The translations under genes and the position numbers were made by a program. From positions 62,001-126,000 of the forward strand of contig NZ_JPVN01000008.1 of NCBI RefSeq assembly GCF_000772945.1: a stretch of DNA of 64,000 nt, written 5' to 3'. The DNA comes from Ureibacillus manganicus DSM 26584. GTDB taxonomy: Bacteria > Bacillota > Bacilli > Bacillales_A > Planococcaceae. A model generated the notes under the pieces. That model was not told the origin of the DNA and searched no databases. It worked only from the letters and a program-made list of their open reading frames with translations. Below are positions 9,134 to 18,043 of this stretch, piece after piece. Within the stretch, counting starts at the first letter, position 1. Every line of letters begins with the position of its first letter.

Positions 9134-9820
9134 TTATTTAATCAACTCTAACAATTTCTCTAAGTGATCGATTTCATAAGTTGGTTTGACAGAAGTATGA
9201 TTTTCCTTGTGGGCTGGATTGAAATAACAAGTATCAATCCCATAGTTAATGCCACCTTGCATATCGGAAGTCAACGAGTCACCTACCATTAGTACGCCTG
9301 CCTTATCCGTAATCTGAAGCTTATCAAACGCGTAATCAAATATTTCTCTTTGCGGTTTTTGGAATCCTGTAGATTCAGAGATAATAATATGTTCAAATGC
9401 ATCCTTTAAAGGGGAATTATTAATTCTTGCTGTTTGTACATGTGCGAATCCATTCGTAATAATAGCTAGGCGTTTATGTGAGAGCCCCTTAATAACTTTT
9501 TCAGCACCTTGGATGAGGTGTGATTGTTCTCCAAGAAACTTTAAATACTCTTGATTGAATGAACTTGCATCAAAATTTAGTTCGTGTTCCACAAATAATC
9601 TCCGGAACCTCTCAGAACCTAGTTCAGCAAGGTTTATCTTTCCATTCTCTAAATCTCTCCATAACACTTTACTAATTTCTTTGTATCTCATTTTGTAAAG
9701 CGCTAAGTTATCTACTAAATTGTATTGATCAAAGACATTATAAAAAGCTGCTTGCTCTGATTTTGCAAAATCGAAAAGTGTGTCGTCTACATCAAAAAAG
9801 ATAATATCGTAATGTTTCAT
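9134..9820 (-). CDS. HAD-superfamily hydrolase, YjjG/YfnB type
   Basis: 228 aa from the ATG at 9820, which has AGAGGTAGG just upstream; the longer frame to 9865 adds 15 residues without an RBS. HAD motif I is FDVDDTLFDF (residues 9-18), motif II is ITNG, motif III the Lys in GFQKPQREIF, motif IV VGDSLTSDMQGG. The order and length match YjjG/YfnB nucleotidases/phosphatases, which dephosphorylate (including non-canonical) nucleoside monophosphates. A helical cap sits between motifs I and II. Convergent with the MFS gene. Confidence 0.87.
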   Translation of the reverse strand: MKHYDIIFFDVDDTLFDFAKSEQAAFYNVFDQYNLVDNLALYKMRYKEISKVLWRDLENGKINLAELGSERFRRLFVEHELNFDASSFNQEYLKFLGEQSHLIQGAEKVIKGLSHKRLAIITNGFAHVQTARINNSPLKDAFEHIIISESTGFQKPQREIFDYAFDKLQITDKAGVLMVGDSLTSDMQGGINYGIDTCYFNPAHKENHTSVKPTYEIDHLEKLLELIK

Positions 9821-9999
9821 TTGTCCTACCTCTACTAAGAATTCTACTTTTGTAAATCTTCTCACACAAACTATCGATATTCAAGAAAGGGTGGATGCGT
9901 GTGAATTAGGGTAAATTCCTATTACTGGAACTTTTATCCATCTTATTCGTATAGTAGATAGGGCAGAGGCAATCGAATCTTAAACAAGAGGTGAGGGGA

Positions 10000-10977
10000 A
10001 TGGAAAAAACTCCAAAGAGACGATACATATTTTATTCTGTAATTGGAATAATTATTTTGGCGGTAGGTGCAGTGCTAATGTCAATGAATCTACTCAATAA
10101 ATCAGAAAATCAATCCGGAGAATTAGATCAGTTAGCCGATACACAGGATTCTGCAGACTCCCAGCAGTCAGTGGAACCTGAAAGCTTTCGTAAATTTGAT
10201 GATCGAACAGTCAAAATTTTAAGATATGAGATGTTTCATAGAGATCCAGCTTTTTATTCGAATGAAGAAGTTGAGTATTATAGCTTAAGTGAAACGATTA
10301 AAATGTATTCGCTTTTCCACCATTTAGAGCAACATGGTCATAAGTGGGATGACGCCCGCCGCGATCAGATTCGCGAACGGATTCGAAGTGGCTATGAATA
10401 TGACAAAAAGGATCCAGTTTTAAACGCGTATCTTAAGAAGATGTTTCATGTGCTTCGTATTACCGAGGAAGAATATATTGAACATTATTTATTAGTAAAT
10501 AAAGAGTACGAGATGCTACATTGGGAAATGTTTAATAAAAATATTGGTTTGGATGAAGACGGTGGTTACGCGTTTATGGATGCGGAAATGGAATATAAAA
10601 AACTTGCAGGTATTTCACAATTACAGTTAATGAAACTTTCGGAGAGGATGCCAGAACGTCTAGAACCAATGGATCCACAGCCTGACTTACCATTTTTAAA
10701 AGATTCGTATCTTAGTGTGACTACAAATGATGAAGGAGAATATATTTTCGTAACTGCACGCCATATTCGAATGTTTATGAGCGAACAGCATGGAGATCTT
10801 TACTCTGAATTGAAATTTAATGTTGTAAATGAAGATTTAACCCGTAACACCTTAGAACGTTACAAGGAAGCAGTTGCATCCTACGAAAACGATGATCCGC
10901 AAAAAATGGAGACAGCAAAAGAACTCGGTCAAATTCTAGAGATTCTCGAGCGATCTATAAAAAAGAAATTGTTCTAG
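10000..10977 (+). CDS. membrane-anchored protein of unknown function
   Basis: 325 aa from the ATG at 10000, chosen because GAGGTGAGGGG lies directly upstream (a GTG at 9991 falls within that RBS). One N-terminal membrane helix (about residues 11-32) is followed by an acidic Ser/Gln-rich linker and a large hydrophilic, helix-rich domain with many Glu, Lys, Met and Tyr residues. No catalytic motif is apparent. It is likely extracytoplasmic and anchored. I do not recognise the family. Confidence 0.7.
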   Translation: MEKTPKRRYIFYSVIGIIILAVGAVLMSMNLLNKSENQSGELDQLADTQDSADSQQSVEPESFRKFDDRTVKILRYEMFHRDPAFYSNEEVEYYSLSETIKMYSLFHHLEQHGHKWDDARRDQIRERIRSGYEYDKKDPVLNAYLKKMFHVLRITEEEYIEHYLLVNKEYEMLHWEMFNKNIGLDEDGGYAFMDAEMEYKKLAGISQLQLMKLSERMPERLEPMDPQPDLPFLKDSYLSVTTNDEGEYIFVTARHIRMFMSEQHGDLYSELKFNVVNEDLTRNTLERYKEAVASYENDDPQKMETAKELGQILEILERSIKKKLF

Positions 10978-11002
10978 GTTTGGCAGTTATCCCAAAAATA
11001 TA

Positions 11003-11043
11003 AAGAAGACATTAATCCAGCAGAAGGGTAATGTCTTTTTTTG
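11003..11043 (+). terminator. intrinsic terminator
   Basis: AAGACATTA pairs with TAATGTCTT and is followed by T7, just downstream of the anchored-protein gene. Confidence 0.85.
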
Positions 11044-11189
11044 TTGAAATAGAGAGTTAGGATAAAACTTGATCTAACATAAAACTGAATTTCCAGATCT
11101 TAAATATGAGTGGTAAAATCATTCAGAAGGTATGCAATAAATGGGCACTTTTTTTTAAGTGCAATCGCTATATTGTAAGGAGAATATTG

Positions 11190-11630
11190 ATGTTATTAAA
11201 AATAATTTTTCCATTGCTTGCGCTAATTGGTGGAATGGTAATGGCTATCCAAGTTCAAATTAACGGTGGGTTAGGGAAGAAAATCGGTGTTATTGAAAGT
11301 GCATTTTTTAATTTTGCATTAGGAACATTGGTTTTATTGTTCATATTAATATTTGCTGGGAATGGTCAAATTTCGTCTATGGCTACCGTTCCTAAATGGC
11401 AATTAGTTGGTGGGATATTAGGTGCTTTTTTCGTCATCGTTCAGGTACTTGTTGTCCCAAAAATTGGCGTATCAACTACTTTACTAGCCATCATCGTTGG
11501 GCAAATTATCTTAAGTGTCTTAATTGATCACTTTGGTCTGTTTGGTGCAGAGCGTCGTCCAGTAGACACGAACAAAATCGCTGCCGTTGCACTAATGTTC
11601 ATAGCTTTATATTTGTACAATAAAAAATGA
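11190..11630 (+). CDS. DMT-superfamily transporter, YdcZ/DUF606 type
   Basis: 146 aa from the ATG at 11190 (AAGGAG eight bases upstream); the frame extends to 11106 without an RBS. Five hydrophobic segments and the characteristic half-size organisation GGMVMAIQVQINGGLGKKIG near the N-terminus match the DUF606 branch of the drug/metabolite transporters. These are half-size proteins that usually dimerise; a partner gene is absent here. Substrate unknown. Confidence 0.8.
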   Translation: MLLKIIFPLLALIGGMVMAIQVQINGGLGKKIGVIESAFFNFALGTLVLLFILIFAGNGQISSMATVPKWQLVGGILGAFFVIVQVLVVPKIGVSTTLLAIIVGQIILSVLIDHFGLFGAERRPVDTNKIAAVALMFIALYLYNKK

Positions 11631-11718
11631 TCTGTATCTTTAGTTTTATGACCTAATCTGGAAACATTTTCTGTATGTATTTCGTTTTTGTATTATTGGT
11701 GTAGTTGTAGGAGGAGAC

Positions 11719-12534
11719 ATGGGAGAATTAGATATAATATACATAATTAAAATGATTATTATAGGGTTAGTTCAGGGCTTTACTGAACCGATTCCGGTAT
11801 CTTCTAGTGGACACGTAATGATCGCCAGTGAAATTCTGGGACTAGGTGAACAGGGATTTACTTTTGCGATATTAACGAATACAGCTTCGCTCCTTGCAAT
11901 TCTTTATATTTATAGAAAGGATATTGTAAGACTAGCGAGCAATTCCATTCAATATGTAAGAACGAAAAATCGACGTTATCTGAGTGACTTTCGCTTTGTT
12001 TGCTTTATAGTTATTGGTACGATCCCAGCAGGTGTTCTAGGGATATTATTAAGCGACTATATTGCGGAAAATGTTAGTATGACAACAATCGCTATAATGT
12101 TATTAGTTACAGGTATTGCCTTATGGTTAATTCGAAATATGAAAGGAACTAAAGGTGAACGTGATATTACTATAAAGGATGCGTTCCTTGTTGGTTTAGG
12201 GCAGGCAGTTGCCTTAACACCTGGGATTAGTCGCTCAGGTGCAACAATTATTTCAGCGATTGCTGTTGGTATGAAACAAGATACAGCGCTCCGTTTTTCA
12301 TTTATGTTGTACATTCCAGTAAGCCTTGGAGGAGTAATTCTAGGTTTATCTGACTTCTTAAATGAGTCCAATAAAGCAGACTTAGCAATACCATATTTAG
12401 CAGCGTTTCTAGCAACTCTATTAATGTCCTATATTGCCATGAAGTGGTTTATGGGAATTATGAAAACTGGAAAGCTAGTTTATTTCACATATTATTGTTT
12501 CATAGTCGGTGCATTGCTTTTAATTTTCTTTTAA
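11719..12534 (+). CDS. uppP: undecaprenyl-diphosphatase UppP/BacA
   Basis: 271 aa, about eight membrane segments. It recycles undecaprenyl pyrophosphate to the monophosphate carrier used for peptidoglycan and teichoic acid synthesis, and can raise bacitracin tolerance. The two active-site motifs are visible: QGFTEPIPVSSSGH (residues 19-32; the (E/Q)xxxE motif as Gln19-Glu23) and PGISRSGAT (residues 168-176, Arg172). The start has GTAGGAGGAG upstream. The first repeat-family element follows the stop. Confidence 0.92.
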   Translation: MGELDIIYIIKMIIIGLVQGFTEPIPVSSSGHVMIASEILGLGEQGFTFAILTNTASLLAILYIYRKDIVRLASNSIQYVRTKNRRYLSDFRFVCFIVIGTIPAGVLGILLSDYIAENVSMTTIAIMLLVTGIALWLIRNMKGTKGERDITIKDAFLVGLGQAVALTPGISRSGATIISAIAVGMKQDTALRFSFMLYIPVSLGGVILGLSDFLNESNKADLAIPYLAAFLATLLMSYIAMKWFMGIMKTGKLVYFTYYCFIVGALLLIFF

Positions 12535-12550
12535 TTAATCTAATAGTGTT

Positions 12551-12630
12551 GTGCTACGAGGGCGTTGATCCAAGAAGGATTAATGCCTTTTCTATTGATG
12601 CTCTTTAACTAAAGGGAGCAGGTTAGTTTA
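12551..12630 (+). repeat. dispersed terminator element, copy 1
   Basis: Founding description of a family found throughout the window. Left end (T)TCAACTAACGG, then a hairpin GGCGTTGATCC / GGATTAATGCC (two G-U pairs in RNA), a T-run, a GTTGAAGTTATT linker, and a right end CTAACGGGGCAGGTTAGTTGAA. The outer ends TTCAACTAAC and GTTAGTTGAA are inverted repeats. Incomplete copies (mostly right ends) lie at about 35240-35268, 35925-35945, 36899-36918, 38811-38862, 40417-40443, 40918-40970, 41239-41275, 44169-44192, 56531-56562, 57439-57467, 58459-58497, 61986-62018 and 63144-63174. Confidence 0.85.
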
Positions 12631-12710
12631 AAGTGGAATTGTTACTAACTATTATTAGTAGGTGTTAAAATTGTTTAGTAGTTTTGTTACTAATAATAAG
12701 AGGTGTTTAT

Positions 12711-13136
12711 ATGAGGTTAGAGGAATTTACAATTGGAGATGTATTCAAAACTAAACCATACAAATTAACAAAAGAGGATATTATGAGGTTTGCTGGTGAA
12801 TTTGACCCCCAATATATGCATTTAGATGAGGAAAAAGCAAATCAGGGAAGATTTAACGGAATCATCGCTTCGGGCATACATACACTAGCAATTTCATTTA
12901 AGCTTTGGGTCGAAGAAGGTAAATATGGCGAGGATGTTATTGCAGGAACAAAACTGAATAATATCAGATTTATAAAGCCAGTGTATCCAAATAATGAATT
13001 ACATGTCATTGTTGAGGTTATTGATAAGAAAGTTATAAAAAATGAAACGGGTATCCTCACAGTGTTATTATCTACTTTCAATGATAATGAAGAAAAAGTT
13101 TTTGAAGGTGAATTATCTGCATTGGTAAAGCAATGA
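12711..13136 (+). CDS. MaoC-family hot-dog dehydratase/hydratase
   Basis: 141 aa from the ATG at 12711 (AGAGGTG seven bases upstream). The hydratase-2 signature is present: FAGEFDPQYMHLDEEKA (Asp and His of the catalytic dyad, residues about 25-41) and GIIASGIHT. Proteins of this type hydrate enoyl-CoA or related thioesters. No fatty-acid or PHA genes are nearby, so the physiological substrate is open. It is the only gene between two terminator structures. Confidence 0.85.
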   Translation: MRLEEFTIGDVFKTKPYKLTKEDIMRFAGEFDPQYMHLDEEKANQGRFNGIIASGIHTLAISFKLWVEEGKYGEDVIAGTKLNNIRFIKPVYPNNELHVIVEVIDKKVIKNETGILTVLLSTFNDNEEKVFEGELSALVKQ

Positions 13137-13196
13137 TCGTTATGTAAATATCATTCTTAACGGGGTCTTTAGTTAAATATTTGAATACCAAAATAA

Positions 13197-13238
13197 TAAA
13201 GAAGTGCTTAGTTTTTCAATGAACTAAGCACTTCTTTG
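13197..13238 (+). terminator. strong intrinsic terminator
   Basis: AAAGAAGTGCTTAGTT pairs perfectly with AACTAAGCACTTCTTT, 16 bp around an eight-base loop; bidirectional T/A flanks. Confidence 0.9.
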
Positions 13239-13425
13239 GGTGGTAATTATTGTTAATGATGTCAGTTGTTGTGTTAGTGTTTTCCTAATTAGAGTACGTT
13301 TTCGAATATTTGTTGTTCAATCAATGTACTGAACGAGGTACATATTGATTAGGTTGTGTTTTTTCTAAAACAAAAAGTCACCATTCGGTATCTTCAAGTG
13401 TGTTAGTAGTGAAAGGAGTGGAGGA

Positions 13426-13926
13426 ATGTTGCAACAAGTAGTTTGGTCGGCAGAACTAGATGTAGAGCGAATTGTTGATACATATGGCAATATGCTATTT
13501 AGAATTTGTCTTGTTATTTTATGCAATGAGAAAGATGCAGAGGATGTCGTACAAGACACTTTTATTACTTATCTAACGAAATCTCCAACCTTTAACGATT
13601 CAGAACATGAAAAAGCATGGTTAATCACGATTGCAACGAATCGCTGCAAGAATATGAGAAGATACAATATTATCCGTAAACATATAGATATCAATGATTT
13701 ACAGCTATATTCTAAGAATGATAAAAATCATGGTTTACTCGACCATCTAATGAGATTGCCAACTAAACCTAAAGTTGTATTGTTACTTCATTATGTGGAG
13801 GGCTATAAAGTCGATGAAATAGCGAAAATCCTTACCATTACTACGTCAGCGGTGAAAAAGCGGTTACAACGGGGAAGAGAGCTTCTTCGAGAAAGATATC
13901 GAAAGGAGAATGAATATGGACTTTGA
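13426..13926 (+). CDS. ECF-type RNA polymerase sigma factor
   Basis: 166 aa. Sigma region 2 lies at about residues 15-80 (DAEDVVQDTFITYL within it) and region 4 at about 105-160 (VEGYKVDEIAKILTITTSAV, helix-turn-helix). No region 1 or 3, which defines ECF sigma factors. RBS AAAGGAGTGGAGG precedes the ATG. The next gene overlaps its 3' end by 11 bp and encodes a membrane protein with a cytosolic head, the usual anti-sigma partner. The target promoter is not identified. Confidence 0.9.
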   Translation: MLQQVVWSAELDVERIVDTYGNMLFRICLVILCNEKDAEDVVQDTFITYLTKSPTFNDSEHEKAWLITIATNRCKNMRRYNIIRKHIDINDLQLYSKNDKNHGLLDHLMRLPTKPKVVLLLHYVEGYKVDEIAKILTITTSAVKKRLQRGRELLRERYRKENEYGL

Positions 13927-14656
13927 GAAGATCAAAGATGCTGTTACTTCTATTGAAATGTCTAAAGCTATGGAAGATCGTGTGAAAGAGAATATAGGAA
14001 AGAAAAAATCGGTTCAAGTAAATTATAAAAGATGGATTTCGGTAGCATGTGCATTTGGAATCCTTTTATCTATTACGATAGGCATGCCATATATTAATAA
14101 CAATGGAGAGTTCCAAGTTGCAAATTTTGCGATCACAGCTTATGCATTGAGTGATGATGGGAAACAGATTGATACAACGATTACATCAGAAAAAGCTACT
14201 ATTGAATTATCAACAGAAGATAGACTAGGTGTTGTAAGTATGAGTGGGGATGGAGCTAATTTAATTTTTACAGATGTTAGATTCAATATAATAGGAGAAC
14301 AGATCGACTTAATCACGTATACCATAAGCGAAGGAAAGTTTATTGAGGATGTTACATTTTCATTAAAAGAGTATAAAGACAGTGAATGGGTAAGATCGGA
14401 AAAGATAAATTTCATTTCTAATGAGCCTGGATCGGCTGTATATAAGGGTATAAAGGAAATTGGAAATTCCTACACAGTTAATTACAATGAACAGGATCAA
14501 CATAAATATACACTTGCTATTCCTCATGATGGGAATTATGTAATCGTTGAGGATATCATCATCAACGTAAATGTAAAATATATAGATGGACACTCTGAAC
14601 AACAAAATATTGTTGTAACTCAAGAATCAAATTCTATTTCACTAAAGCTTAATTAA
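13916..14656 (+). CDS. probable membrane anti-sigma factor
   Basis: 246 aa. The ATG at 13916 is preferred over 13910 because GAAAGGAG sits at proper distance. A short cytoplasmic N-terminus (about 40 residues; MDFEKIKDAVTSIEMSKAME), one membrane helix (about 41-62) and a long extracytoplasmic beta-rich domain. The layout and the overlap with the sigma gene match DUF4179-like ECF anti-sigma factors of Bacillales. No zinc HxxxCxxC (ZAS) motif is seen, so it is not the ZAS class. The signal sensed is unknown. Confidence 0.75.
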   Translation: MDFEKIKDAVTSIEMSKAMEDRVKENIGKKKSVQVNYKRWISVACAFGILLSITIGMPYINNNGEFQVANFAITAYALSDDGKQIDTTITSEKATIELSTEDRLGVVSMSGDGANLIFTDVRFNIIGEQIDLITYTISEGKFIEDVTFSLKEYKDSEWVRSEKINFISNEPGSAVYKGIKEIGNSYTVNYNEQDQHKYTLAIPHDGNYVIVEDIIINVNVKYIDGHSEQQNIVVTQESNSISLKLN

Positions 14657-14724
14657 CGTAATTAACATGATGGTACCACAAGTTCTTAGTAGAAAAAGCT
14701 ACATGATGAATCAAGAAACCAATA

Positions 14725-14808
14725 TTCAAATAACGGGGGCGTTGATCCAAGAAGGATTAATGTCCTTTTTTGTTGAAGTTATTCAACTAAAGGGGCAGGT
14801 TAATCCAA
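14725..14808 (+). repeat. dispersed terminator element, copy 2
   Basis: Arms GGCGTTGATCC / GGATTAATGTCC followed by T6; serves as terminator of the sigma/anti-sigma operon. The right end is altered (GGTTAATCCAA). Confidence 0.8.
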
Positions 14809-14885
14809 TTAGCCCATATACACTTGCATTGATATTTGTAATAAAATATCTATATCCAATAAGGTTTAGAAGGTAGGTTATTAAT

Positions 14886-15878
14886 ATGGTTTTACGCTTA
14901 AAAAAAGGAGATAAGATTGGGATATTTAGCCCATCTACTCCTGGAACAGTTACGGCATATCAACGTTATCAACGTGCTAAAGCTTTTATAGAAGAAAAAG
15001 GTTTTGCTATTGTAGAAGGAGAATTGACTGGGCAATCAGATGTGTATCGATCAGGCACACCCAAAGCACGTGCAGAGGAACTAAATAAATTATTACGAAA
15101 CCCAGAGATTAAGATGATTATGTCTACTATAGGTGGTACAAATTCAAATAGTTTGTTGCCATATATTGATTATGAAGCATTTAAGGAAAATCCCAAGTTA
15201 ATCATTGGATATTCGGATGCAACCGCTGTTTTACTTGCACTTTTTGCAAAAACAGGTATTACAACATATTATGGTCCTGCTCTTATCCCCTCTTTTGGTG
15301 AATTTGAACCTCTTGTAGCAGATACATATCGTTATTTTGAACAATATTTCCTGGAAGATAATAGGCTTCCATACGAAGTACCAATGCCACCATTTTGGTC
15401 TGACGAGGCAGTCAATTGGCTTGAAAAAACGACTGAGAAAAAAATTTATAGTAATGAGTGGATAACTGGGCAAGGCGGAGTAGCAGAAGGTAGATTAATA
15501 GGTGGTAATGTAAATGCAATGTACGGATTTATTGGTTCGCCTTATTTTCCAATAATTGAGGATGGCGACATATTACTAATTGAGGACTGTACAAAAAATG
15601 CCTCTGTTGTTGAGAAAAACTTTGCTATGCTCAAGTTACATGGTGTATTTGAAAAAGTTGCAGGCATTATTTTAGGAAAACATGAACAATACGACGATTT
15701 AGGAACAGGAAAAAGACCATTAGATTTATTGATTGAACAATTAGATGGAATAGACATTCCAATTTTAGCTGAATTCGATACATGTCATACCCATCCGATG
15801 CATCCATTAGCTATTGGTAAAAAAGTGAAGTTAGATGCAGATGCTAAAAAGGTAGTATGTATAGAAAACTGGATATAA
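14886..15878 (+). CDS. S66-family peptidase (LD-carboxypeptidase / MccF-like)
   Basis: 330 aa, full length. S66 serine peptidases include LD-carboxypeptidase (murein tetrapeptide trimming) and MccF (microcin C immunity). The nucleophile is Ser110 in IIGYSDATAV, the Glu is probably Glu233 in LLIEDC, and the His is probably His301 in DTCHTHPMHP. There is no signal peptide, so it acts in the cytosol, which favours an MccF-like detoxification or recycling role. Flanked on both sides by copies of the dispersed element; monocistronic. Confidence 0.88.
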   Translation: MVLRLKKGDKIGIFSPSTPGTVTAYQRYQRAKAFIEEKGFAIVEGELTGQSDVYRSGTPKARAEELNKLLRNPEIKMIMSTIGGTNSNSLLPYIDYEAFKENPKLIIGYSDATAVLLALFAKTGITTYYGPALIPSFGEFEPLVADTYRYFEQYFLEDNRLPYEVPMPPFWSDEAVNWLEKTTEKKIYSNEWITGQGGVAEGRLIGGNVNAMYGFIGSPYFPIIEDGDILLIEDCTKNASVVEKNFAMLKLHGVFEKVAGIILGKHEQYDDLGTGKRPLDLLIEQLDGIDIPILAEFDTCHTHPMHPLAIGKKVKLDADAKKVVCIENWI

Positions 15879-15910
15879 GGTTGGATTACCAAATAAAGTA
15901 ATAGCTCTTA

Positions 15911-15993
15911 TTCAACTAACGGAGGCTTTAATCCAAGAAGGATTAAAGCCCTTTCTGTTGAACTTATTGTACTAACGGGGCAGGTTAGCTTAA
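15911..15993 (+). repeat. dispersed terminator element, copy 3
   Basis: Arms GGCTTTAATCC / GGATTAAAGCC form an uninterrupted Watson-Crick stem; compared with copy 1 both strands of the stem changed together. Left end is an exact TTCAACTAAC. Confidence 0.85.
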
Positions 15994-16045
15994 GAAGGAA
16001 ATGACCATAGGATTGTAGAACTCAATTTTAAGGGGTGGAAAGTCA

Positions 16046-16306
16046 ATGAGTAAAAGTTTATTACCGTTATCGATTGTATTTTTGGGAATATGCATCCTTT
16101 TAGGTTCATGGTTCATCTCCCAATCTTTTACAATCAATCAGGAAGACAATAAAGAGACTGAAAATGAACAAATTAGATATGATTTTATCGCATTAACAAG
16201 TGATGTCTATGTCATCTTTGATAAACAAAAAGGGGAGTATTGGTTGAAATGGGGTTCTGATTCTGAGTGGAAAAAACAAGAATCTTTTTCAAGTTCAATA
16301 GAATAA
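16046..16306 (+). CDS. small single-TM protein, unknown
   Basis: 86 aa, RBS AGGGGTGG. One N-terminal membrane helix (about residues 5-26), then a polar, outward-facing domain with YDFIALTSDVYVIFDKQKGEYW. Resembles small Bacillus exported proteins, family not recognised. Bracketed by element copies 3 and 4. Confidence 0.6.
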   Translation: MSKSLLPLSIVFLGICILLGSWFISQSFTINQEDNKETENEQIRYDFIALTSDVYVIFDKQKGEYWLKWGSDSEWKKQESFSSSIE

Positions 16307-16332
16307 CCTCAATCTGTTATTTTTTGCCAGTT

Positions 16333-16420
16333 TGTTAAACTAACGGGAGCTTTAGTTCAAGAACATAGGGTTGCTGATGCAGCTCTTTTTTCTTATTCAA
16401 CTATAGGGGCAGGTAAGTTA
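16333..16420 (+). repeat. dispersed terminator element, copy 4 (diverged)
   Basis: Ends are typical (AAACTAACGG and AGGGGCAGGTAAGTTAAG) but the central hairpin is enlarged; GAGCT and AGCTC still pair before T6. Confidence 0.7.
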
Positions 16421-16459
16421 AGAAGGATAGAGTAATTACTTGAAATAATAAATAAAAAA

Positions 16460-16497
16460 AACAGACAGAATGAAATAGTACTAGTTCTGTCTGTTCT
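16460..16497. terminator. intrinsic terminator downstream of the metallo-beta-lactamase-fold gene
   Basis: AACAGACAGAA pairs with TTCTGTCTGTT; A-run on the left gives a T-run on the minus strand. A near copy of this block exists at 21635-21666. Confidence 0.85.
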
Positions 16498-16502
16498 TAG
16501 TG

Positions 16503-17282
16503 TTAAAATGTATATGATTCGCCATCATTTGGAACTAACACATTATAGGCAATTTCTTTTTCATTGATAAAGTTCTTTAATTCTTCTCTCGATAATGTCC
16601 AATGATTTACTGCTTCCATGTGTACAGTAATAACTTTTGCCTCTGGTGCAGCCTTAACTACCTCAAAGACATCATCTTTCCCCATTACAAGAGAACCACC
16701 AACTAAGAATTGATTATCACCAGCATTAACAACAATGATTTCTGGTTTATGTGTATCGATAACTTCTTGTACCGCATCATACCAAACTGTATCGCCAGCA
16801 ACGTATAATGTTTTTTCATCAGCATTCTTAAAGACAACACCGCATGTATGACCAGCATGCTCTAAGATTTCACCTCTTCCATGCTCAGCTTTTGTTTTAA
16901 TTAATTGGATCCCTTCAAAAATTGTATCCTCTTGTAATACTTCTACATTTCGAAAACCAGTGTTTCTGATTACTGTTGCATCTTCTTCATTTTGTGAAAA
17001 TAGTTTGAGGTCTTTTGACAATGCTTTAATTGCTGCTTCATCCCAGTGGTCAGGATGCAAATGAGTAACAATAACAGCATCAATATTAGATATAATATTG
17101 TCAATGCTAGTTGGTAAACTCACTAAAGGATTATTTTGGTCTTCTCTTGGTGCAGGGGGTAAACCAACACCAGTTCCAAATGGCGGCATAGTTCCTTTTT
17201 CTGCTAACATTGGGTCAATCAAAAACTTTTTCCCTGCGTATTCAACAACGATTGTTGCATTACGAATGTGGTTTATATTCAT
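16503..17282 (-). CDS. metallo-beta-lactamase-fold metal-dependent hydrolase
   Basis: 259 aa. The zinc-site motif THLHPDHWD (HxHxDH) lies near residues 73-81, with further ligands likely in KAEHGRGE, YVAGDTVWYD and VHMEAVNH. The overall layout (NIxxIRNATxxxEYxGKKFLIDPM start) matches UlaG-like MBL-fold hydrolases, a group of lactonases and phosphodiesterases with varied substrates. Divergent from an Lrp/AsnC regulator with a 132-bp gap, which may control it. Substrate cannot be read from sequence. Confidence 0.85.
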   Translation of the reverse strand: MNINHIRNATIVVEYAGKKFLIDPMLAEKGTMPPFGTGVGLPPAPREDQNNPLVSLPTSIDNIISNIDAVIVTHLHPDHWDEAAIKALSKDLKLFSQNEEDATVIRNTGFRNVEVLQEDTIFEGIQLIKTKAEHGRGEILEHAGHTCGVVFKNADEKTLYVAGDTVWYDAVQEVIDTHKPEIIVVNAGDNQFLVGGSLVMGKDDVFEVVKAAPEAKVITVHMEAVNHWTLSREELKNFINEKEIAYNVLVPNDGESYTF

Positions 17283-17414
17283 CCTATATTAACTCCTTTT
17301 TTTTTGAGAATTTTATTGAACAATGTATAGTCTATAATATGAGCCATTGGCGAATACATAGATTCAATAAAGTCTTTTGTCCCTTTGACTTTATTAATGA
17401 AAGGAGTTCAATAA

Positions 17415-17825
17415 ATGTTAGACCATACAGATATGAAAATTATTGAAGAACTCTCCAAGAACAGTCGAATAAAAATGAAAGAATTGGGAGAGCTAGTTCA
17501 TTTAACAGGTCCAGCCACATCGGCTAGAGTGGTTAAATTGGAGGAAAATGGGGTTATTGAAGGTTATACCATTAAAGTGAACCGAGGAAAATTAGGTTAC
17601 AATATACATGCTTTTATTACGATTATTACTGAAAGTATTTTTCACCAACCCTATTTGTCATTCATCAAAACGAAAGATAAATATATAATAAATAACTATA
17701 AAATCAGTGGAGATGGTTGTTACATTCTCGAATGTCAATTTCCATCCACGGAGATAATGAATAAGTTTCTGGAAGAATTAAACGAGTATGCAAATTATAA
17801 ATTATCCATTGTTATTGATAAATAG
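17415..17825 (+). CDS. Lrp/AsnC-family transcriptional regulator
   Basis: 136 aa. Winged HTH at residues about 3-62 (DMKIIEELSKNSRIKMKELG and LTGPATSARVVKLEENGVI), then a RAM-type alpha/beta ligand domain, slightly shorter than the usual 150 aa. RBS AAAGGAG is nine bases before ATG. It is divergent from the MBL-fold gene; such regulators normally bind amino acids or small acids and often regulate the adjacent gene. Confidence 0.88.
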   Translation: MLDHTDMKIIEELSKNSRIKMKELGELVHLTGPATSARVVKLEENGVIEGYTIKVNRGKLGYNIHAFITIITESIFHQPYLSFIKTKDKYIINNYKISGDGCYILECQFPSTEIMNKFLEELNEYANYKLSIVIDK

Positions 17826-17860
17826 TAATTGATGCATACAAAGTTTGTGAATAAATGTAC

Positions 17861-17950
17861 TTCAACTAAAGGGGGCGTTGATCCAAGGAGGGAGGGATTA
17901 CCGTCTTTTTTGTTGAATCTTATTGAATAACGGGGCAGGTTAGTTTAAGA
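17861..17950 (+). repeat. dispersed terminator element, copy 5
   Basis: Left end TTCAACTAAAGG; arms GGCGTTGATCC / GGGATTACCGTC are imperfect, with a short insertion (GAGGGA) in the loop; T6 and right end CGGGGCAGGTTAGTTTAAG intact. Confidence 0.8.
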
Positions 17951-18043
17951 GTGTTGTATTTTTTGTTCAACAATCTGTCCAGATTGAGGAGCTAAAAGAA
18001 AATAATTAGCTTTTTACACATTGAAAAAAGGGGAGGAAATAAA

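Noticed and set aside
13150-13178. Further dispersed-element fragment (TTAACGGGGTCTTTAGTTAAA)
   Set aside because: Only about 20 bases resemble the ends; too little to separate from chance.
14667-14876. 69-codon + strand reading frame
   Set aside because: Most of it is element copy 2; no RBS and no protein-like features.
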